This document shows, in pieces, positions 5,395 to 8,945 of a stretch of 8,945 nt of DNA. Below the pieces are notes generated by a model that saw only the letters and a program-made list of their open reading frames with translations, was not told the origin of the DNA and did no database searches. Numbering within the stretch: position 1 is the first letter of the stretch; every line of letters begins with the position of its first letter. Source of the stretch: Acidobacteriota bacterium (GTDB lineage Bacteria > Acidobacteriota > Aminicenantia > UBA2199); NCBI GenBank assembly GCA_021817755.1, contig JAKAGC010000116.1, forward strand, positions 1 through 8,945. Reading direction: 5' to 3'. The position numbers and the translations under genes were made by a program.

Positions 5395-8199
5395 ATGATC
5401 ACCGGCAAATTATATAAATCTGTAACACTTATCGTCTTTTTACTGATTATAACGACTTGCATGCTGCCTGCGGCAACTCCCCCCAATATCAAAGAAAACC
5501 CCACAACTCAAACCATTTTTAAACTCTCAAATAGTGTTGTTACCTGTTATGTAAAAATAGAAAAGGAACAGCTTATCTCCGATTCCGTCGAAACCCTTCC
5601 CCAATGGCCAACAATAAACCAGGTTCCCATTAAAATCGAAACCGACGCCGATTTCTGTCTCGATATCATGTGGACCGATTGGCAGGCGCCCGGAAAAATT
5701 CATAATGCCGACAATCCCGTAATGCTCACCAAGCAAGATTTTAAACTTGCTTCTTCTCTTAATCGAGATAATAGCGACGGCAGCAAAGAATTAATTATGA
5801 CTTTTAAATCTCAAGACCTCCCTCTCGAATTAAGTTTAACATATAAACTCGATAAAGATGCCTTTTTTGTCCGTCGTCGCCTCAGTGTCCGTGACCCTAA
5901 AAAGAATAATCATTTTTTACAATCGATATGGCCAAGGTCTTCAATACTCTTCGGTAAGGCAGACATCATTAAATCCGGTGAATTCGGAAACCCTGTTGCC
6001 CTTCTTAAAGAAAATGGCGGTGCTTTTTTCGGTCTCGAATATCCCGCCTCTGAAAATACTATTGAGATTCTTCCCGGTCATGTGATGAAAATCCGTACCG
6101 GCCAGGAAATCGGATTGAAAATCGACTCAGACCCCATCGAAAGTGAGTGGACTGTTACCGGTTTATCCCCTGATTCCCATGTTCAGCTCTGGTTTGAGAA
6201 ATATCTCGACAGTATCCGGGTGGTTCCTTTAAAACCCTATTTATTATATAACTCCTGGTACGATGTCCGCTCTCCCGAATATACCAAACGCCCCGAGGAT
6301 ATAATGAATGAAGCCAATGTCCTCCGTATCGTGAATGATTTTAAACGGGAAATGGTAGAAAAACGCGGCCTCCATCTCGACGCTTTTGTTTTGGACGATG
6401 GCTGGGATGTGTATAAAAGCGATTGGGAACTCCGCAAAACCGAATTCCCCAACGGACTTAAACCCATTTCCGATGTCTTAAAAGAAATGGGTACAGCTCT
6501 CGGTATCTGGTTCGGTCCAACTGGTGGATACTCTTTCCGTAAATGGCGCATCGACTGGATGAGAGAACACGGTTACGAAATTGTCAATGACCAACTCTGC
6601 GTTGCAGGCACAAAGTACCATAACCTTCTTAAAACACGCGTCACCGATTTCGTAAAAAATCAAGGTGTCGCTTATTATAAATGGGACGGTATCCAATTTT
6701 CATGCAGCGAACCTGACCACGGTCACCCAGTCGGTATCTATTCCCGCCGTGCTGTTATCGAATCCGTTAAAGACCTCAGCCTCTCAGTCAGACTGCTCAA
6801 TCCCTCTGTTTTCCTCAATATCACCTCCGGCACCTGGCTCAGTCCCTGGTGGATGAAATACGCCAATATGATCTGGATGCAAGGGTACGATTACGGTTAC
6901 GCCAATGTCCCCTCCATCAGCCAGAGAGATGCTGCTATTACTTACCGTGATTCCGTTCTTTATGAAAATTACGGAGTGAATCACTCCTGGTTCCCTCTCT
7001 CCAATCTTATGACCCACGGCATAATCAAAGGTTACCTTGAACGTCTCGGCAGCGAATCCGAGTCCCTCGAGAAATTTACCGATGATGTTATTCTTTATTT
7101 TGCACGCGGTGTCACCATGTATGAACTCTATATCTCCCCCAATATACTTACCGGCGGCGAATGGGACGCCATCGGGAATGCTATTCGTTGGGCAAAAGAC
7201 CGTTTCGACATTTTAAAACATACCCGCATGATCGGAGGAAGTCCTGAAAAGCGAGAACCTTACGCATATGTTCATTTTTCAGGAAAACGCGGTATCGTAG
7301 CCATGCGTAATCCCTTTATCACACCCCGTTCACTTACATTTAAACTCGATCCTGCCGCAGGTATAGATCCCTTTGCTTCTTCCCTCGTACTCGAAAAAGT
7401 CTACCCCAATCGATATATCTCCCCATCCCTCTACTCTGCCGGTGCCCAAATCGAAGTGCCTCTCCAGGGCTATGAAACCGCTATTTATGAAATCTATCCT
7501 CTCGAAAACGCTTCCGAACCCTTGCTCGGAGGGGTTATCTTCGATGTCGCAAAAGAAGAAGGCAATACCTATACTCTCAATATTCACCACGCCCAAACAG
7601 ATGCCCGCTTTCTCAATCCCGAAACCATTTCTCATATTAAACTCGATGGAAAAGAGGTATCCCTCGATCACTTTTCGCTCCCCTCTACTCCCCTACCCGA
7701 GCCCATTAAACCCCGTAACATGGTTACCACTCCCAAAGGCGCCGCTGTTTCATTCCAGGTTGATCAAATTCCCGCTTCTGCGCAATTGTGCTTCCTACTC
7801 GAACCCTCTGCCCAATCCGGCTCCGATCTACCCGTTTATGAAGCTCATACATCCGGAAACGACAAAAATCCCGATTTTGAATTTATTGTCTTTATCGATG
7901 GGAAAAAAGTCGAAATTGAAACCGAAAAACAAGAAGGTAGATGGGCATGGATTAAAACAAGTGTTAATGCACAAAATAAACTATATAACGCGGAAATACG
8001 TATTAACCCATTGAAGAAAGATAAAAAATGGGGAGGAAAAATTTCCGCATACATGATTTATTATGTTAAACCCCATAACTTTGAAGTTCAAATTGACCTC
8101 CCAGGGGTTCTGGCGGCAAGACGAGCGATGCCGCTTTTACCCCTGGCTTTTCAAGGTGATAAAGGAGCCATTGATTTAGGCTCTGTTTTTGTAAAGTAA
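5395..8199 (+). CDS. Exported GH36-type alpha-glycosidase (alpha-galactosidase/alpha-GalNAcase-like)
   Basis: A 934-residue secreted or periplasmic glycoside hydrolase. The start is ATG 5395, with AGGAGA six bases upstream; an in-frame TTG at 5359 would put charged residues before the signal peptide. The signal peptide has a hydrophobic core at about 10-24 and a probable cleavage after PAA (residue 27). Residues about 30-280 look like the GH36 N-terminal beta-sandwich. The (beta/alpha)8 barrel runs from about 281 to 610, with PYLLYNSWYD, FVLDDGWDVYKSDWELR (331-347), FPNGLKPISDVL, LGIWFGP (369-375) and YYKWDG. Asp431 of the KWD motif is the expected nucleophile. The usual GH36 acid/base segment (SDxxD type) is replaced by MQGYDYGY, and Asp499 is the best candidate. 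A beta-rich segment follows (about 620-705), then an unassigned 230-residue extension. The neighbouring kinase suggests galactose or GalNAc as product. Raffinose-synthase-like GH36 relatives cannot be excluded. Confidence 0.85.
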   Translation: MITGKLYKSVTLIVFLLIITTCMLPAATPPNIKENPTTQTIFKLSNSVVTCYVKIEKEQLISDSVETLPQWPTINQVPIKIETDADFCLDIMWTDWQAPGKIHNADNPVMLTKQDFKLASSLNRDNSDGSKELIMTFKSQDLPLELSLTYKLDKDAFFVRRRLSVRDPKKNNHFLQSIWPRSSILFGKADIIKSGEFGNPVALLKENGGAFFGLEYPASENTIEILPGHVMKIRTGQEIGLKIDSDPIESEWTVTGLSPDSHVQLWFEKYLDSIRVVPLKPYLLYNSWYDVRSPEYTKRPEDIMNEANVLRIVNDFKREMVEKRGLHLDAFVLDDGWDVYKSDWELRKTEFPNGLKPISDVLKEMGTALGIWFGPTGGYSFRKWRIDWMREHGYEIVNDQLCVAGTKYHNLLKTRVTDFVKNQGVAYYKWDGIQFSCSEPDHGHPVGIYSRRAVIESVKDLSLSVRLLNPSVFLNITSGTWLSPWWMKYANMIWMQGYDYGYANVPSISQRDAAITYRDSVLYENYGVNHSWFPLSNLMTHGIIKGYLERLGSESESLEKFTDDVILYFARGVTMYELYISPNILTGGEWDAIGNAIRWAKDRFDILKHTRMIGGSPEKREPYAYVHFSGKRGIVAMRNPFITPRSLTFKLDPAAGIDPFASSLVLEKVYPNRYISPSLYSAGAQIEVPLQGYETAIYEIYPLENASEPLLGGVIFDVAKEEGNTYTLNIHHAQTDARFLNPETISHIKLDGKEVSLDHFSLPSTPLPEPIKPRNMVTTPKGAAVSFQVDQIPASAQLCFLLEPSAQSGSDLPVYEAHTSGNDKNPDFEFIVFIDGKKVEIETEKQEGRWAWIKTSVNAQNKLYNAEIRINPLKKDKKWGGKISAYMIYYVKPHNFEVQIDLPGVLAARRAMPLLPLAFQGDKGAIDLGSVFVK

Positions 8200-8206
8200 C
8201 ATGATG

Positions 8207-8236
8207 CCGGGGGCTTTTTTGTAAAAACGCCCCCGG
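8207..8236. repeat. GC-rich hairpin after the glycosidase gene
   Basis: Perfect eight-base arms CCGGGGGC (8207-8214) and GCCCCCGG (8229-8236) enclose a T-run and an A-run that can extend the stem after one mismatch. A second C-run then A-run (CCCCCCAAAAAC, 8238-8249) follows. There is no U-tract directly after the stem, so it is not a textbook intrinsic terminator, though it should be a very stable RNA structure seven bases past the stop codon. It may end or attenuate transcription into the kinase gene, protect the 3' end, or be one copy of a dispersed intergenic repeat. Confidence 0.6.
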
Positions 8237-8292
8237 ACCCCCCAAAAACTTTTATTTAATTGGAAAATGATAAATTTTAACCTGGAAATATA

Positions 8293-8945
8293 ATGAATGA
8301 AATAATCGAACAATTCGATATCCCCGGAAATTGCACAGAAATTAAACCCTATGGAAACGGCCATATCCACGATACATATCTCGTGGAAACTCTGACAAAT
8401 AATGAGACAAGGAGATTTATACTCCAAAGGTTGAATACACACGTATTCCCCAACCCTCCCAATATCATGGAAAATATTCTACGCGTCACGTCTCATATCA
8501 GGGAAAAACTCGAAAAAGAAGGATTCCCACTAAAGGAAATCGATAGGAGAGTACTTCGGATTATTCCTACCCGGAACAGCGAAAGTTATTATATCGATCC
8601 CGGGCAGAATTACTGGCGCGTTTACCGTTTCATCGAAAGAACATGCAGCTACGATACACTCCAAACCCCTGAGCAATTATACCAGGTTGCCGCTATGTTC
8701 GGCACATTTCTTCATACCCTGAGAGATTTTCCTCAACCCCCGTTACATGATACCATCCCCCTTTTCCATGACGGTCCTTCACGTTTCCAAACATTTAAAG
8801 AAGTGCTTGAAGCAGATACTTGCAATCGTGCCCATCTTGTAAAAGAGGATATCGATTTTATATTACAAAATGCATCCATGTTCCAGGTAATCCCCCGGCT
8901 CGTTTCCCAAAAGAAAATCCCCATCCGCGTTACTCATAATGATAC
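8293..8945 (+). CDS. Sugar kinase, N-acetylhexosamine 1-kinase-like (3' end outside window)
   Basis: The first 217 residues of an aminoglycoside phosphotransferase-fold kinase, open to the right edge. The family, which includes bifidobacterial NahK and proteins annotated from mucin-desulfation loci, phosphorylates free N-acetylhexosamines or related sugars at C1 with ATP. Visible features are the nucleotide-loop segment PYGNGHIHDTYLVE (19-32), FILQRLNTHVFPNPPNIMEN (42-61, the invariant QR-N-FxxP-MEN block of this family), WRVYRFIE, and RVTHNDT at the very end, whose Asp217 (8941-8943) is the expected catalytic Asp of the Brenner-type loop. The protein is cytoplasmic, with no signal peptide. 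ATG 8293 has a weak GGAA five bases upstream; the start also fits the family length before the nucleotide loop. The gene lies 93 bases after the glycosidase, separated by the GC-rich hairpin, so co-transcription with partial attenuation is plausible. The exact sugar is unknown. Confidence 0.85.
   Translation, partial: MNEIIEQFDIPGNCTEIKPYGNGHIHDTYLVETLTNNETRRFILQRLNTHVFPNPPNIMENILRVTSHIREKLEKEGFPLKEIDRRVLRIIPTRNSESYYIDPGQNYWRVYRFIERTCSYDTLQTPEQLYQVAAMFGTFLHTLRDFPQPPLHDTIPLFHDGPSRFQTFKEVLEADTCNRAHLVKEDIDFILQNASMFQVIPRLVSQKKIPIRVTHND

Noticed and set aside
7373..8014. Long + strand open frame of 213 codons overlapping the 3' part of the glycosidase gene.
   Set aside because: It is a shadow of the C-rich glycosidase frame, with a Pro/Ser/Lys-rich, domain-free translation and no ribosome-binding site. 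The in-frame GH36 product is far better supported.
8733..8924. Minus-strand ORF inside the kinase gene.
   Set aside because: The + strand frame carries clear kinase family motifs throughout, so the opposite frame is incidental.

Overview
The window shows chromosomal DNA from a Gram-negative-type bacterium with moderately AT-rich intergenic DNA. The Gram-negative call rests on a small protein that looks like an outer-membrane beta-barrel. The gene mix is surface glycan synthesis, a cobalamin-type radical SAM enzyme, an acyl-CoA dehydrogenase of the glutaryl-CoA type, and an exported glycosidase followed by a sugar kinase. This suits a heterotrophic, possibly anaerobic bacterium that degrades glycans. 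The sequence alone does not settle the phylum. I found no rRNA, tRNA, CRISPR array, insertion sequence or phage gene.

Layout from left to right. (1) 2-811 and 801-1628 (+): the 3' part of a GT4 glycosyltransferase, then an overlapping GT2 glycosyltransferase. These are the end of an operon for polysaccharide, LPS or exopolysaccharide synthesis. (2) 1629-1887: a 259-base AT-rich gap with a long inverted repeat. (3) 1888-2409 (+): an exported small beta-barrel protein whose base skew differs from its surroundings. (4) 2588-3976 (+): a B12-binding radical SAM protein of unknown substrate, behind a perfect TATAAT box. (5) 3992-5164 (-): a glutaryl-CoA dehydrogenase-like enzyme, convergent with the radical SAM gene (15 bases between stop codons), with a near-consensus sigma70 promoter. 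(6) 5165-5394: a divergent promoter region with a perfect 14-base palindrome. (7) 5395-8199 (+): a 934-residue exported GH36-type glycosidase. (8) A GC-rich hairpin at 8207-8236. (9) 8293 to the window end (+): the 5' part of a sugar kinase of the N-acetylhexosamine 1-kinase / aminoglycoside phosphotransferase superfamily.

Functional reading. The most coherent unit is the glycosidase plus kinase. An exported GH36 enzyme would release an alpha-linked galactose or N-acetylgalactosamine, and the kinase would phosphorylate the freed sugar at the anomeric carbon. The substrate is inferred from the family pairing and is not shown by the sequence. The two glycosyltransferases belong to a separate biosynthetic locus continuing to the left. 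The dehydrogenase would act in lysine, tryptophan or aromatic compound breakdown through glutaryl-CoA. The radical SAM gene has no informative partner here.

The + strand is C-rich over most of the window whichever way the genes point. This looks like a replication-strand effect. The beta-barrel gene and the last part of the glycosidase gene run against it. I see no convincing novel multi-gene system. The best leads are the atypical GH36 enzyme with its unassigned C-terminal extension, its link to the kinase, and the structured intergenic elements.
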